Below the pieces are notes generated by a model that ran no database searches, had not been told where the DNA came from, and saw only the letters and a list, made by a program, of their open reading frames with translations. Position numbers and translations under genes: made by a program. Shown piece after piece: positions 33,724 through 43,374 of a stretch of 64,000 nt of DNA. The DNA is from Succinivibrio dextrinosolvens (lineage in GTDB: Bacteria; Pseudomonadota; Gammaproteobacteria; Enterobacterales; Succinivibrionaceae): assembly GCF_011065405.1 (NCBI RefSeq), contig NZ_CP047056.1, positions 3,246,747-3,310,746 of the forward strand, in the 5' to 3' direction. The stretch's first letter is position 1; every line of letters begins with the position of its first letter.

Positions 33724-35037
33724 CTAGTTGTCTATTCTCAGCATTACAGCTTTTGAAATATCAACCTTGTCTTTATGCTTTAAGGTTACAGACCAGCCGG
33801 TTCCTGGGGCTACATCCAGGGCCTTGCCGTCTTTTTCATTGGCCAGTGAGCCGCCATCCAGAGGTATCATTCCCTGAGGAGTGAACAGGGCAATCTTTGA
33901 GTTCTTTTCAAAGCGATTCTTTACATCAATATGCAGGGTACCGTCAGCATCCTGAGTCTTGATATCTCCACAGATCTGCCAGTTGCCTGGATTTGGAGAA
34001 TTGGTCTCATAATCCTGAGTCTTGTCAGGTCTGTGAGGCTCTAAAAGGGCAGTGGTATAACCTCTTGAAGGAATAGAGTTGACAATGGTGTAGCTCTCCT
34101 CAGGGATTTCTCTGCCTTCACAGATGGCATCGATAGCAAGTCTGTAGGCGCGAGAAATTGCGGCAGAGTAGAATGGAGAACGTGAACGGCCTTCAATCTT
34201 CAGGGAATCTACACCGATTTCAATCAGACGTTTCAGCACTGGAAGAGTACACAGATCCTTTGAGTTCATAAGATAGGAGCCGTTCAGATCCTCTTCCATT
34301 CTCATCCATTCTCCCGGATGATGCATGCCTTCCTCAAGCTCTGCTGAAAGAATGGTTCCGTCATCAGCTTCAAAAGTGGTTACATCGTCGGCAGTGGCAC
34401 TGTGAACATTGCGAACCTTGAAACCGTATCTGCAGGCATTGTTGCAGGCACCGATGTTGGCATCACGGTGTGAAAGCATACCAGAGATCAGACAGCGGCC
34501 TGATACGGCAATACATAAAGCGCCATGGGCGAAGACCTCGATCTCCATGTCAGGGCATTCCTGCTTGATCATTTCAATTTCTGTCAGGGAAAGCTCGCGT
34601 GCGAGAATACAGCGGGTCAGACCAACCTTCTGCCAGAATTTTACAGAGCCGGCGTTTACGGTATTAGCCTGAACCGACAGATGAATTGGAATATCCGGAT
34701 AACGGTTTCTTACAATATCAATAAGGCCAGGATCAGCCATGATGAAGGCATCAGGCTTTAGCTGAGCCATCTCATCTACAATTCGTTCGAAGGCTGCAAC
34801 ACGTCTTACGTGAGGAATAATGTTTAAAACCGCATGAACCTTCTTTCCCTGTGAGTGGGCAAGCTCGATTCCCTTGATAAAATCCTCGCGGATAAAACCG
34901 TTACCTCTTACACGCAGAGACCATTTAGGAACACCTGCGTAAACGGCATCAGCACCAAATGCTAAAGCCATTTCAAGATGTTTGAGGCTTCCTGCCGGTG
35001 CAAGTAATTCTGGTTTCTTATTTATGCTCACAGTCAA
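33724..35037 (-). CDS. trhP: U32-family tRNA hydroxylation protein TrhP (YegQ)
   Basis: The protein has 437 residues, near E. coli YegQ (453), and matches it through PELLAPAGSLKHLEMALAFG, DAVYAG, IHLSVQANTVN, LARELSLTEI, FAHGALCIAVSGRCLISG and the cysteine-containing GACNNACRYGF. Cysteines in the U32 core hold an Fe-S cluster. TrhP hydroxylates U34 of several tRNAs to ho5U using prephenate-derived chemistry; it is not a protease despite the family name. Its ATG lies inside the end of rdgC (20-nt overlap), so translation is coupled. Confidence 0.92.
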   Translation of the reverse strand: MTVSINKKPELLAPAGSLKHLEMALAFGADAVYAGVPKWSLRVRGNGFIREDFIKGIELAHSQGKKVHAVLNIIPHVRRVAAFERIVDEMAQLKPDAFIMADPGLIDIVRNRYPDIPIHLSVQANTVNAGSVKFWQKVGLTRCILARELSLTEIEMIKQECPDMEIEVFAHGALCIAVSGRCLISGMLSHRDANIGACNNACRYGFKVRNVHSATADDVTTFEADDGTILSAELEEGMHHPGEWMRMEEDLNGSYLMNSKDLCTLPVLKRLIEIGVDSLKIEGRSRSPFYSAAISRAYRLAIDAICEGREIPEESYTIVNSIPSRGYTTALLEPHRPDKTQDYETNSPNPGNWQICGDIKTQDADGTLHIDVKNRFEKNSKIALFTPQGMIPLDGGSLANEKDGKALDVAPGTGWSVTLKHKDKVDISKAVMLRIDN

Positions 35038-35932
35038 ATATCTCCAGTAGGTATAATGACAGTTCGGTTAAAAGTTCGCCCTGCAGTACAAGTATAGACT
35101 GCATATCTGCAATTTCATCATCAGATTTCTCGCTCAGATGATGCTCAAGATAAATATCGGTTGGCTTTACTCTCTTAACAGCGATTTCAGAGGTTAAAGA
35201 CAGCTCCAGAGAATCATCAAAGGTCAGACCGATTTCAGTTGCCACCTTACCTGCATCCAGGTGAACAGAAATCTCCTCTGAGATCAGATCCTCCTTTGAG
35301 GCACGGATTACACCGCCGTCCTCATCAGGACTCTTTAGGGTTACATCAGAACCGAAGGCAAAACGGGATGGAAGCTTGTTCTCCTTGAGCCAGCCGGTCA
35401 TGGTTGAGTCAACCAGTACCTTTGGAGATAAAAGCTGGGCAGGGAAGCTTGAGAAAGCCTCACGCAGCATGGCAAGTGCTCTTTCCGCCTTTTTTGCGGA
35501 GGTAGCGCTGACTCCTACAACGTTCTTGTCAAAGTTGATCCAGATTAAAAGCTCACGTCTGGTTGAAAAGGCCTGAGATAAAAGCTTGCCAGTAACAGCG
35601 GTCTTTAGGGCATCCTTTTCATTCTTGCGCAGCTGACGCTTTAATTCGAGCTCCTTTTCCTCAACAATCTCAGAGAGCTCCTCTTTAACTACTGAGGCTG
35701 GCAGCAGCTTGTTCTCTTCAATCAGTTTGAAGTAGTGGTTCTCACCGCAGGAGAAATGAAAAGGAGTATCCTTTCCGAATAAAGGAGCAAATCCGATAGT
35801 TGCGGTTTCCTGAGCAGCACAAGGCTTGAAGGCTACTTTGGAGATGGTTTCCTCCATAGCTGCATCATCATGAAATATATCTTTAAACTGTGATAAGTCC
35901 ACAGTATAGAAACGGACGTTTTTAAACCACAT
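35018..35932 (-). CDS. rdgC: Recombination-associated protein RdgC
   Basis: The protein has 304 residues from ATG 35932, like E. coli (303), beginning MWFKNVRFY as the family does. An in-frame extension to 35998 has no homologous sequence and is ignored. AAAGG precedes the chosen start. Internal family features include GFAPLFGKD, NHYFKLIEENKLLPASVVKEEL and the MTGWLKENKLPSRFAFGSD segment. RdgC forms a ring dimer around duplex DNA and inhibits RecA loading. It overlaps trhP by 20 nt. Confidence 0.95.
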   Translation of the reverse strand: MWFKNVRFYTVDLSQFKDIFHDDAAMEETISKVAFKPCAAQETATIGFAPLFGKDTPFHFSCGENHYFKLIEENKLLPASVVKEELSEIVEEKELELKRQLRKNEKDALKTAVTGKLLSQAFSTRRELLIWINFDKNVVGVSATSAKKAERALAMLREAFSSFPAQLLSPKVLVDSTMTGWLKENKLPSRFAFGSDVTLKSPDEDGGVIRASKEDLISEEISVHLDAGKVATEIGLTFDDSLELSLTSEIAVKRVKPTDIYLEHHLSEKSDDEIADMQSILVLQGELLTELSLYLLEIFDCEHK

Positions 35933-36095
35933 AATTATCTGCCTTTCAATTAAAAAAAATTCGGCGACAATTATCCTTAAATTTGGCGGATATTTCAAGT
36001 TTTATCATGCCTTTAAAGGCTGTCTGTCATTGATTTTTAGCGTAAAAAATAGTATTATTTCACAGATATACGATTTGTAATTTAAGGTAAATTTG

Positions 36096-39071
36096 ATGTC
36101 AGATAATACTGAAAATCCATCATCACAGAATTCTGTCGAATCTTCTGAAGAGACCTCTACTATTGAGGTTGATACAACCCAGGTAAGAAAACTAAATTTA
36201 AACGTTCCTCCATCAGATCTTAACAAGGAGCTTGGACAGTCATTCATCAACTATGCAATGTCTGTTATCAAGGATCGTGCTCTGCCTGATGTAAGAGACG
36301 GTTTAAAGCCTGTTCACCGCCGTGTTCTTTTTGATATGAAGGATCTTGGTGTTACCCATAAATCCCCAACCAAAAAGTCAGCCCGTATCGTAGGTGATGT
36401 TATCGGTAGATTCCATCCTCATGGAGATACAGCAGTTTATGAGACCATCGTGCGTATGGCTCAGTGGTTCTCTATGAGAGAGTGTCTGATTTTCGGTCAG
36501 GGTAATTTCGGTGATATTGACGGTGACGGCGCTGCAGCAATGCGTTATACCGAGGTTAAGCTGACCCGTATCGCTACAGAAACCCTGCTTGATGATCTGG
36601 ATGAGAACATTGTTGATTTTGAACCTAACTACGACGGTTCTGAAACTATTGCAACAGTTCTTCCTGCAAAATTTCCAAATTTACTGGTTAATGGTGCATC
36701 CGGTATTGCTGTGGGTATGGCTACCAATATTCCAACCCATAATCTGACCGAAGTTGTCAACAGCTGTATTGCCTATCTTGAGAATCCTAACATTACTCTT
36801 GATGAGCTGATGTCAATGGACTGCTGTATCAAGGGCCCTGATTTCCCAACCGGCGGTACTATTGTTGGTACAGACGGTATCCGTGAGGCTTATGCTACCG
36901 GTAGGGGCAGATGTATCATCCGTTCAAAGAGCCATGTCGAGTATGACAAGAAAGGTGTAGCCAAGGCTATTATCGTGGATGAGATCCCTTATGTGGTTCA
37001 CAAGGCAGATATTGTCCGTCAGATCCGTGAGCTGCTGAAGGACGACAAGGATGTCCGCAAGGATGGCAAGAAGGATAAGAAGATTGAAGGCGTTAAGGAA
37101 GTTAACGACCTTTCAGACAAGGACAATGCCGTTAAGATTGAGATCGTGCTTAAGGGCGGAGCTTTCCCTGAGGCTGTTCTGAACAATCTGTATCAGAAGA
37201 CCTCGCTGCAGTCCAGTTTCCCTATTAATATGGTTGCTCTGTCAAAGGGTAAGCCAAAACTGTTAACTCTTCTGAATATCCTTGACGAGTTCATGGAATT
37301 CCGCCGTAACGTGGTAACAAGACGTACCTCCTACTGGCTGAAGAATGCAAAGAAGGATGCTCACACCCAGGAAGGTCTCTTGGTTGCCAAGGCTAATATT
37401 CAGAGAGTAATTGATTTGATTACCTCATCTGCCAACTCTGAAGAGGCTAAGGCTAAACTTATCGCTGAGCCTTGGGATGGCGAGATGATCAATACTCTTA
37501 TCGAGAGAACTCCTGAGGGCATCAATATCGCTCTGCCTTTAGGCATTCCTGCTGATAAGGGCTATGTCAACGGCAAGTATTATCTGTCCGTTGAACAGGC
37601 AGAATCAATCCTAAGACTGCAGCTGTCAAAACTGACTCATCTGGCTCAGGATGAAATCCGTGATCTGTACAAGAAGCTTCTGGCTGATATTCATGATTAT
37701 CTGGATATTCTGACCAACCCAGAGCGTCTGAAGAAGGAAATCCGTGAAGAGCTTATCAAGGTTCGTGAAACCTTCGGCAATGCCCGTAAGACTGATTTTA
37801 CCTATGATATGAGCAAGTTCAACAAGGCTGATCTGATTCAGCGCCGTGACGTGATTGTTACACTGTCAGCTCAGGGCTTTATCAAGTATCAGGAAGTTGC
37901 CACCTATGAGAGTCAGTCAAGAGGTGGCAAGGGTAAGCTTGCAACCAAGGTCAAGGGCGAGGATTATGTAACCAAGGTAATCGTGGCCTCAACCCATGAC
38001 AAGCTGATGTGCTTTACCAACAAGGGCCGAGTATTTGTCCGCGTGGTATACGATCTGCCTACCTATTCTCATGAGAACAGAACCTCTCAGGGCTCACTGG
38101 TTCAGAACATCTTCAATAATCTGGATGCTGCAAACGGTGAGTGTATCACTGCAATGGTTCCTATCTCAGAGTTCAATGATGATGACTACTTCTTTATGGC
38201 AACCAAGAAGGGCTTAATCAAGAAGACCTCTCTGAGTGCCTACAAGAGCTTCGTAAGCCGCTTAAGTCTGAATGGTATGAAGGCTGTAAACCTCAACGAC
38301 GATGATGAACTTATCGGAGTTGAAGTGTCCTCTGGTGATGATGATATCTTCCTGTTCACCTCAAATGGTTACTGTCAGCATTTCTGCGAGTTCTACAAGA
38401 AGAAGACAGATGCTGCCGAGGATGAGATCGCAGAGGATAATGACGAAACTGACAGCTCTCAGAGTGATGATTCTGATGATGATTCCTCAATTGATAGACA
38501 TTCTGGAAGCGGTGTCCGTCCTTCTGGTCGTGGTTCAGGCTGTATTCGCGGTATCAAGCTGCGTGATGACGGTGAGGTGGTATCTCTGATGGTTGTTCCT
38601 CCTAAACGAGTAGCATCACAGCAGTGTCTGATTGCCTCCTCAAACGGCTTTGGCAAGAGAATGGAGCTTTCTTCTCTGTCACTGCGCAACCGTGGCGGCA
38701 TGGGTATCGTGATTATGAAGAACCTTGAGCGTAACGGTCAGGTAATCGGTGCAGTAACTGCCGATGAGAAGTCTGATTTCATGCTGATCACTAATCAGGG
38801 CCAGTTAATCAGATCTCCTATGGCCGACATTTCTGTAAGCGGTCGTTATGCTGCAGGTAATATTCTGATGCGCATGTATCAGGGTGATTCTGTGGTTGCA
38901 ATGCAGGCTATCCCTGAGGATGTTGTCGAGAATGCAAAACAGATTGCTGAGGCCCGTGCCCGTGAAAAGGAAGAGCTGAAGCGTGAAGAGGAAATCTTCA
39001 ATGCCGGTGCTGCAGAAGCCGCTGATTCAGCAGTCAATAATGATGCAAATCCAGGCAATTCTCAAGAATAG
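36096..39071 (+). CDS. gyrA: DNA gyrase subunit A with inserts
   Basis: The protein has 991 residues from ATG 36096 (AAGG 8 nt upstream); E. coli GyrA has 875. The active-site tyrosine lies in MRYTEVKL (about residue 151). The quinolone-determining region reads [14 protein letters not shown], so the E. coli Ser83 and Asp87 positions are Thr112 and Glu116. The GyrA box is QSRGGKG (canonical QRRGGKG), which marks GyrA rather than ParC. Extra material includes about 30 unaligned N-terminal residues, a lysine/aspartate-rich insert near 313-345 and a very acidic insert at about 768-806 inside the DNA-wrapping domain. serC follows, a gene order shared with other gammaproteobacteria. Confidence 0.96.
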   Translation: MSDNTENPSSQNSVESSEETSTIEVDTTQVRKLNLNVPPSDLNKELGQSFINYAMSVIKDRALPDVRDGLKPVHRRVLFDMKDLGVTHKSPTKKSARIVGDVIGRFHPHGDTAVYETIVRMAQWFSMRECLIFGQGNFGDIDGDGAAAMRYTEVKLTRIATETLLDDLDENIVDFEPNYDGSETIATVLPAKFPNLLVNGASGIAVGMATNIPTHNLTEVVNSCIAYLENPNITLDELMSMDCCIKGPDFPTGGTIVGTDGIREAYATGRGRCIIRSKSHVEYDKKGVAKAIIVDEIPYVVHKADIVRQIRELLKDDKDVRKDGKKDKKIEGVKEVNDLSDKDNAVKIEIVLKGGAFPEAVLNNLYQKTSLQSSFPINMVALSKGKPKLLTLLNILDEFMEFRRNVVTRRTSYWLKNAKKDAHTQEGLLVAKANIQRVIDLITSSANSEEAKAKLIAEPWDGEMINTLIERTPEGINIALPLGIPADKGYVNGKYYLSVEQAESILRLQLSKLTHLAQDEIRDLYKKLLADIHDYLDILTNPERLKKEIREELIKVRETFGNARKTDFTYDMSKFNKADLIQRRDVIVTLSAQGFIKYQEVATYESQSRGGKGKLATKVKGEDYVTKVIVASTHDKLMCFTNKGRVFVRVVYDLPTYSHENRTSQGSLVQNIFNNLDAANGECITAMVPISEFNDDDYFFMATKKGLIKKTSLSAYKSFVSRLSLNGMKAVNLNDDDELIGVEVSSGDDDIFLFTSNGYCQHFCEFYKKKTDAAEDEIAEDNDETDSSQSDDSDDDSSIDRHSGSGVRPSGRGSGCIRGIKLRDDGEVVSLMVVPPKRVASQQCLIASSNGFGKRMELSSLSLRNRGGMGIVIMKNLERNGQVIGAVTADEKSDFMLITNQGQLIRSPMADISVSGRYAAGNILMRMYQGDSVVAMQAIPEDVVENAKQIAEARAREKEELKREEEIFNAGAAEAADSAVNNDANPGNSQE

Positions 39072-39109
39072 TTGACAGCCTCTCTGTCAGACTAGATAAT
39101 CTCTTATAT

Positions 39110-39138
39110 GAGCATGGAATTTTTACTGTTCCATGCTC
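39110..39138 (+). terminator. Terminator between gyrA and serC
   Basis: GAGCATGGAA (39110-39119) pairs perfectly with TTCCATGCTC (39129-39138). The T-run after it is weak, so read-through into serC is possible. Confidence 0.65.
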
Positions 39139-39201
39139 TGTCTTTACTTAAAGCATATCTTTTATTACCGCATTCATAAACAAGAAAATATGGAGTGTAA
39201 A

Positions 39202-40293
39202 ATGAGCAAGGTTTGGAATTTTTATGCAGGTCCATGCATGCTTCCTGATGAAGTTATGGAGGAGGCTCAGCGTTCTTTCAGAAATTTTGAAGATACCGGC
39301 ATGGGTGTTGTTGAGATTTCTCACCGATCTGCTGAATTTGCAGATATTGCCTCAAAGGCAGAATCACTTCTGCGTGAACTTTTACATATCCCAACCAATT
39401 ACAGAGTGCTTTTCGAGCAGGGCGGCGGCCGCGGTCAGTTTGCGGCTATTCCTCTGAATCTGTTGCCGGAAAACGGTCAGGCAGACTATTTTGTAACCGG
39501 TCACTGGTCTAACTGTGCCGCTAAGGAATGTGCTGAAAAATACGGCAAGGCTATCATTCATGAGTGTACCTATCTGAATTCAGACGGTCAGTATGATGTA
39601 GACTTTTCAAAGATGACTGTAACTCCAGGCTCAACCTATGCCTATATCTGCATCAATGAAACTGTAAACGGCATTGAAACCCTTGAGAACCTTCCTGATA
39701 CCGGCAATGTGCCTCTGATTGCAGATATGTCCTCAAATATTATGACCAGACCGATTGATGTTTCAAAATTCGGAGCTATTATCTTCGGTCTGCAGAAGAA
39801 TGTCGGTCCATCCGGTATGACAATCACCATTGTCCGCGAGGATTTAATCGGTCATGCCCGTAAATACTGTCCTTCTGTTCTTGACTGGGCGGTTTTGGAT
39901 AAGTACGGTTCTATGTTCAATACTCCATGTACTTTTGCGTGGTATATGGCATATTTGAACTTTAAATGGATAAAAAGCCTCGGCGGAGTAGAAGAATTAG
40001 AGCGAAGAAACATTGAAAAATCAAAAATGCTTTATAATTATATAGATGATTCAGATTTTTATGTTTCCAAGATCTCCCCAAATGTAAGATCACGTGTCAA
40101 CTGCGTATTTACATTAAAGGATGAAACTCTAAATAATGAATTTATTGCTCAGTCTAAAGCTTTAGGACTCGTAGGACTTAAGGGCCATAAGGTATTAGGT
40201 GGTATGAGAGCAAGTATCTACAACGCAATGCCTATTGAAGGTGTAAAGGCTCTTGTGGATTTCCTAAAGGACTTTGAGCAGAGGTATATATAA
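39202..40293 (+). CDS. serC: Phosphoserine aminotransferase
   Basis: The protein has 363 residues from ATG 39202 (GGAG 7 nt upstream), beginning SKVWNFYAGPCMLP like the family. An in-frame extension to 39133 overlaps the terminator and is ignored. The PLP lysine lies in FGLQKNVGPSGMT (about 194-206), with GGGRGQFAAIPLNL and the GHWSNCAAKECAEKYG segment earlier. The family motif FGAIIFGLQKN is complete. SerC makes 3-phosphoserine in serine synthesis and also serves pyridoxine synthesis. fadD follows 22 nt downstream. Confidence 0.95.
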   Translation: MSKVWNFYAGPCMLPDEVMEEAQRSFRNFEDTGMGVVEISHRSAEFADIASKAESLLRELLHIPTNYRVLFEQGGGRGQFAAIPLNLLPENGQADYFVTGHWSNCAAKECAEKYGKAIIHECTYLNSDGQYDVDFSKMTVTPGSTYAYICINETVNGIETLENLPDTGNVPLIADMSSNIMTRPIDVSKFGAIIFGLQKNVGPSGMTITIVREDLIGHARKYCPSVLDWAVLDKYGSMFNTPCTFAWYMAYLNFKWIKSLGGVEELERRNIEKSKMLYNYIDDSDFYVSKISPNVRSRVNCVFTLKDETLNNEFIAQSKALGLVGLKGHKVLGGMRASIYNAMPIEGVKALVDFLKDFEQRYI

Positions 40294-40315
40294 ATAAGAT
40301 CAAAGGAGATTAGCT

Positions 40316-42007
40316 ATGGCAGACCCCAAGACTCCATGGCTTCGAAATTATCCGGGCGATGTGCCGCATTCTATCGATGCTAAACTTTATGAAAACCTTT
40401 CGGTTTTTATTGATGATGTTTGTTCCAGATATGCCAAAAGGAGAGCATTTGTAAGCTTCGGCTCGTCGATTACCTTTGAGGACTTCAAACACCGGGTCGA
40501 CTGTCTGGCTGCCTATTTTCAGCAGAAGCTCGGCGTAATCCAGGGAGATAAGCTTGGGGTTATTCTTCCTAATCTGATTCAGTATCCAATAGCGGTATTT
40601 GCCGGAATCAAATGTGGTATGCAGATTGTTAACATCAATCCTCTGTATACCTCTCATGAGATGCTTGGTATTTTAAGAGATGCCAAGATCAAGATTGTGG
40701 TTGCCTTTGAAAAATGCAACCAGAGTCTTCTCAAGGTTTTAGATCAGACCTATCTTCAGCATTACATTTCCTGCTCTGTCGGTGACTGTATGCCATATTT
40801 TAAGGGTATGGTCATCAATTTCACTGCAAGATATATAAAACGCCTGGTTCCATCCTATGATGGCTCTTCGCTGCTTTATTTCAATGATTGTCTTCGTGAA
40901 GGTGAGAAATATCTGTCTGCCTTCAAAGCTGTAGATATGAAGTTTGATGATATCGCCTTCCTGCAGTATACAGGCGGTACCACCGGCAAGCCTAAGGGAG
41001 CCATGCTCTCTCATGGTAACATTATTGCCAACGTGGTTCAGGCGGATGCCATGTATGGACCAAGACTGAAAAAAGGTGATGAGACCATTTTAACGGCTCT
41101 GCCTTTATATCATATCTTTGCCATGACGGTTAATCTGATGTTCGCCATGTATGTAGGCTGCACTAATATTCTGATTGCTGATCCACGTCAGTTCCCGACA
41201 CTGATTGCAACTCTCAGGAAAAATCCGGATATCTCGATTATCACCGGTGTTAATACTCTGTTTAACGCCTTCGTGCATTATGAGGTATTTAAAAAGGTAA
41301 GTCTGCCTCATCTGCGTATTGTCATCGGTGGCGGTACTGCTGTTCAGCATGGTGTTGCCGATCAGTTCCTCAAGGCTTCAGGTATACCTATTCATGAGGG
41401 CTATGGTCTTACCGAGTGCTCTCCACTTTGCTGTGTGGTTCCATACACTCAGACTGAGTTTACAGGAACAATCGGTGTGCCTACTCCTTCAACTCTGGCT
41501 CGTATTGTCGATACCTCGACAGGGGAGGAAATCTGGGATCCAAACCGACCTGGTGAGCTTGAATTTAAAGGTCCTCAGGTGATGAAGGGCTACTTTGATA
41601 ATGAGCTTGAGACACGTAATGTATTTGATGATGACTGGCTTCGTACTGGAGATATTGCTGAATGGAGCGATAACTACCACATCAGAATCATTGACAGAAT
41701 CAAGGATATGATTATTGTTTCGGGCTTTAATGTCTTCCCATCTGAAATCGAGAATGTGCTTTCTCACAATCCAAAGATTCTCGAATGTGCTGTTGTCGGT
41801 ATGCCTTCCAAGTCTACCGGTGAGTCGATTAAACTTTATGTGGTAAGAAGAGACTGGACCTTAACTAAGGAAGAGGTTCTTGATTACTGTCGACAGTATC
41901 TTACCGGCTACAAGGTTCCTAAGCATATAGAGTTTGTGGAAACTCTGCCTAAATCTGCTGTGGGCAAGGTTATGAGACGTTATCTGAAACAGAATCGACT
42001 CAAGTAA
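40316..42007 (+). CDS. fadD: Long-chain fatty acid-CoA ligase
   Basis: The protein has 563 residues; E. coli FadD has 561. Motifs are the AMP-binding P-loop YTGGTTGKPKGAMLSHGN (about 221-238), GYGLTEC (about 362-368), and RTGDIAEW with DRIKDMIIVSGFNVFPSEIE (about 450-480). These cover the ATP, acyl and linker regions of the acyl-adenylate family. It activates fatty acids to acyl-CoA at the inner membrane. No beta-oxidation genes lie nearby, so here it may serve lipid recycling rather than catabolism. AAGGAG precedes the ATG. rnd follows as in E. coli. Confidence 0.94.
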   Translation: MADPKTPWLRNYPGDVPHSIDAKLYENLSVFIDDVCSRYAKRRAFVSFGSSITFEDFKHRVDCLAAYFQQKLGVIQGDKLGVILPNLIQYPIAVFAGIKCGMQIVNINPLYTSHEMLGILRDAKIKIVVAFEKCNQSLLKVLDQTYLQHYISCSVGDCMPYFKGMVINFTARYIKRLVPSYDGSSLLYFNDCLREGEKYLSAFKAVDMKFDDIAFLQYTGGTTGKPKGAMLSHGNIIANVVQADAMYGPRLKKGDETILTALPLYHIFAMTVNLMFAMYVGCTNILIADPRQFPTLIATLRKNPDISIITGVNTLFNAFVHYEVFKKVSLPHLRIVIGGGTAVQHGVADQFLKASGIPIHEGYGLTECSPLCCVVPYTQTEFTGTIGVPTPSTLARIVDTSTGEEIWDPNRPGELEFKGPQVMKGYFDNELETRNVFDDDWLRTGDIAEWSDNYHIRIIDRIKDMIIVSGFNVFPSEIENVLSHNPKILECAVVGMPSKSTGESIKLYVVRRDWTLTKEEVLDYCRQYLTGYKVPKHIEFVETLPKSAVGKVMRRYLKQNRLK

Positions 42008-42113
42008 CTATATATGCTGTTCTCTGTCGTCTTCTGAATGCCGGAGAGCAGATTTCAATTATTGAATTTTACCCGTCTTGACTGTATTATTGAGCCAAAA
42101 AAATGGAATTAAC

Positions 42114-43265
42114 ATGAGCTCAAATAATATTCATCTAATCGATACCCCAAATAAACTTGAGTCTGTATGCCAGACTCTTAGTCTCTGTGGTGAAAATGAT
42201 TTTGTAAGTGTGGATACTGAATTTACACGTGTAAAATCATTTTTTCCTGGACTTAATCTGATTCAGCTTTGTATCAGGCAGGATACCTACCTGATTGATA
42301 CTATGGCCAAACTTGATATTGAACCTTTTTTTAAAGCTTTTACCGCTTTAAAGGCCACTGTCCTTTTCTATTCAGCACGAGAGGATCTGGAGATTTTAGC
42401 CTATAAATCTAGAGTAATGGGGCTTAAAAGATTGCTTCCTCAGAAATGTGTTGATATTCAGCTTCTGCTGGCTTTTCTTAATCTTTCCTATTCACAGGGC
42501 CTGCAGAGTGCCCTAAGTGATTACCTTAAAATTGAGCTGCCAAAGGATCAGACCCGCTCTGACTGGGAGATGAGACCTCTTACAGATGCTCAGATTGACT
42601 ATGCCGCCAACGATGTGCTGTATCTTGAGCAGTTATATCGTGAGATTATGAAAAACTGTAAAAAGGATGATCCTCGTTATGCCTGGTTTGAAACAGCAAT
42701 GCTGGATTTTGCTGAAGAATCCTGTGCAATGCCTAAAGCTGAGGATACCTACAAAGCAGTTAGCGGGGCAGGTTGTCTTAACATTAAGGCTCTAAATGTT
42801 TTAAGAGAACTTTGTTCCTATCGCTATAATTATGCGGTTGAACATGATGAGGCCTTAAACCGTGTGATCACCGGAAAAGCTTTATGTCCGCTGGCTCGTA
42901 TGAACAGTGTGTCTGAGAAATCCCTAATTAAGGCAAATATGAAGTTCGGAGCTATTCGTGCTCACGGAAAGATGATTGTTGAGTGGCATGAAAAGGCTCG
43001 TAAGGTTAAAACTGACGAGAGTATTGCTTTTGCCTATGACTATTTTGCCTGCAACCGTGATTTTGAAAAGCCATATAAAAGGCTGCGTCATATTTTAAGA
43101 ACCGTAGCAAAGGAGCAGGGGATTGCTGAGCAGATTATCTGTAACAAACAGAACTGTAATGACTATTTCTATAAGATGTATTACAAACAGACACCTGATC
43201 TGATGAAAGGCTGGTATAAGGAATGTGTCGGACATATTGATTACGACAGCCTGTTTGCAGAATAA
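42114..43265 (+). CDS. rnd: Ribonuclease D
   Basis: The protein has 383 residues from ATG 42114, placed by homology; an upstream TTG at 42078 is possible. The DEDD exonuclease motifs are SVDTEF (about 34-39), YSAREDLEIL (about 94-103) and YAANDVLYLEQLY (about 176-188). An HRDC domain follows (about 220-285, NIKALNVLRELCSYR...). RNase D trims tRNA and small RNA 3' ends. The fadD-rnd order is conserved with enterics. A strong bidirectional terminator ends the gene. Confidence 0.94.
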   Translation: MSSNNIHLIDTPNKLESVCQTLSLCGENDFVSVDTEFTRVKSFFPGLNLIQLCIRQDTYLIDTMAKLDIEPFFKAFTALKATVLFYSAREDLEILAYKSRVMGLKRLLPQKCVDIQLLLAFLNLSYSQGLQSALSDYLKIELPKDQTRSDWEMRPLTDAQIDYAANDVLYLEQLYREIMKNCKKDDPRYAWFETAMLDFAEESCAMPKAEDTYKAVSGAGCLNIKALNVLRELCSYRYNYAVEHDEALNRVITGKALCPLARMNSVSEKSLIKANMKFGAIRAHGKMIVEWHEKARKVKTDESIAFAYDYFACNRDFEKPYKRLRHILRTVAKEQGIAEQIICNKQNCNDYFYKMYYKQTPDLMKGWYKECVGHIDYDSLFAE

Positions 43266-43322
43266 CTTTAATAGAATTTCTTCTTCTTTTCTTTAATTCT
43301 CTTCATCATTTTTTCAAGACAT

Positions 43323-43351
43323 AAAAAAACCGGCCGAAGCCGGTTTTTTTT
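43323..43351. terminator. Bidirectional terminator between rnd and the symporter gene
   Basis: AAACCGGC (43327-43334) pairs with GCCGGTTT (43339-43346) around a CGAA tetraloop. A-run and T-run flank it on either side. Confidence 0.92.
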
Positions 43352-43374
43352 AGCATACTGTTTATCTATTCAGA

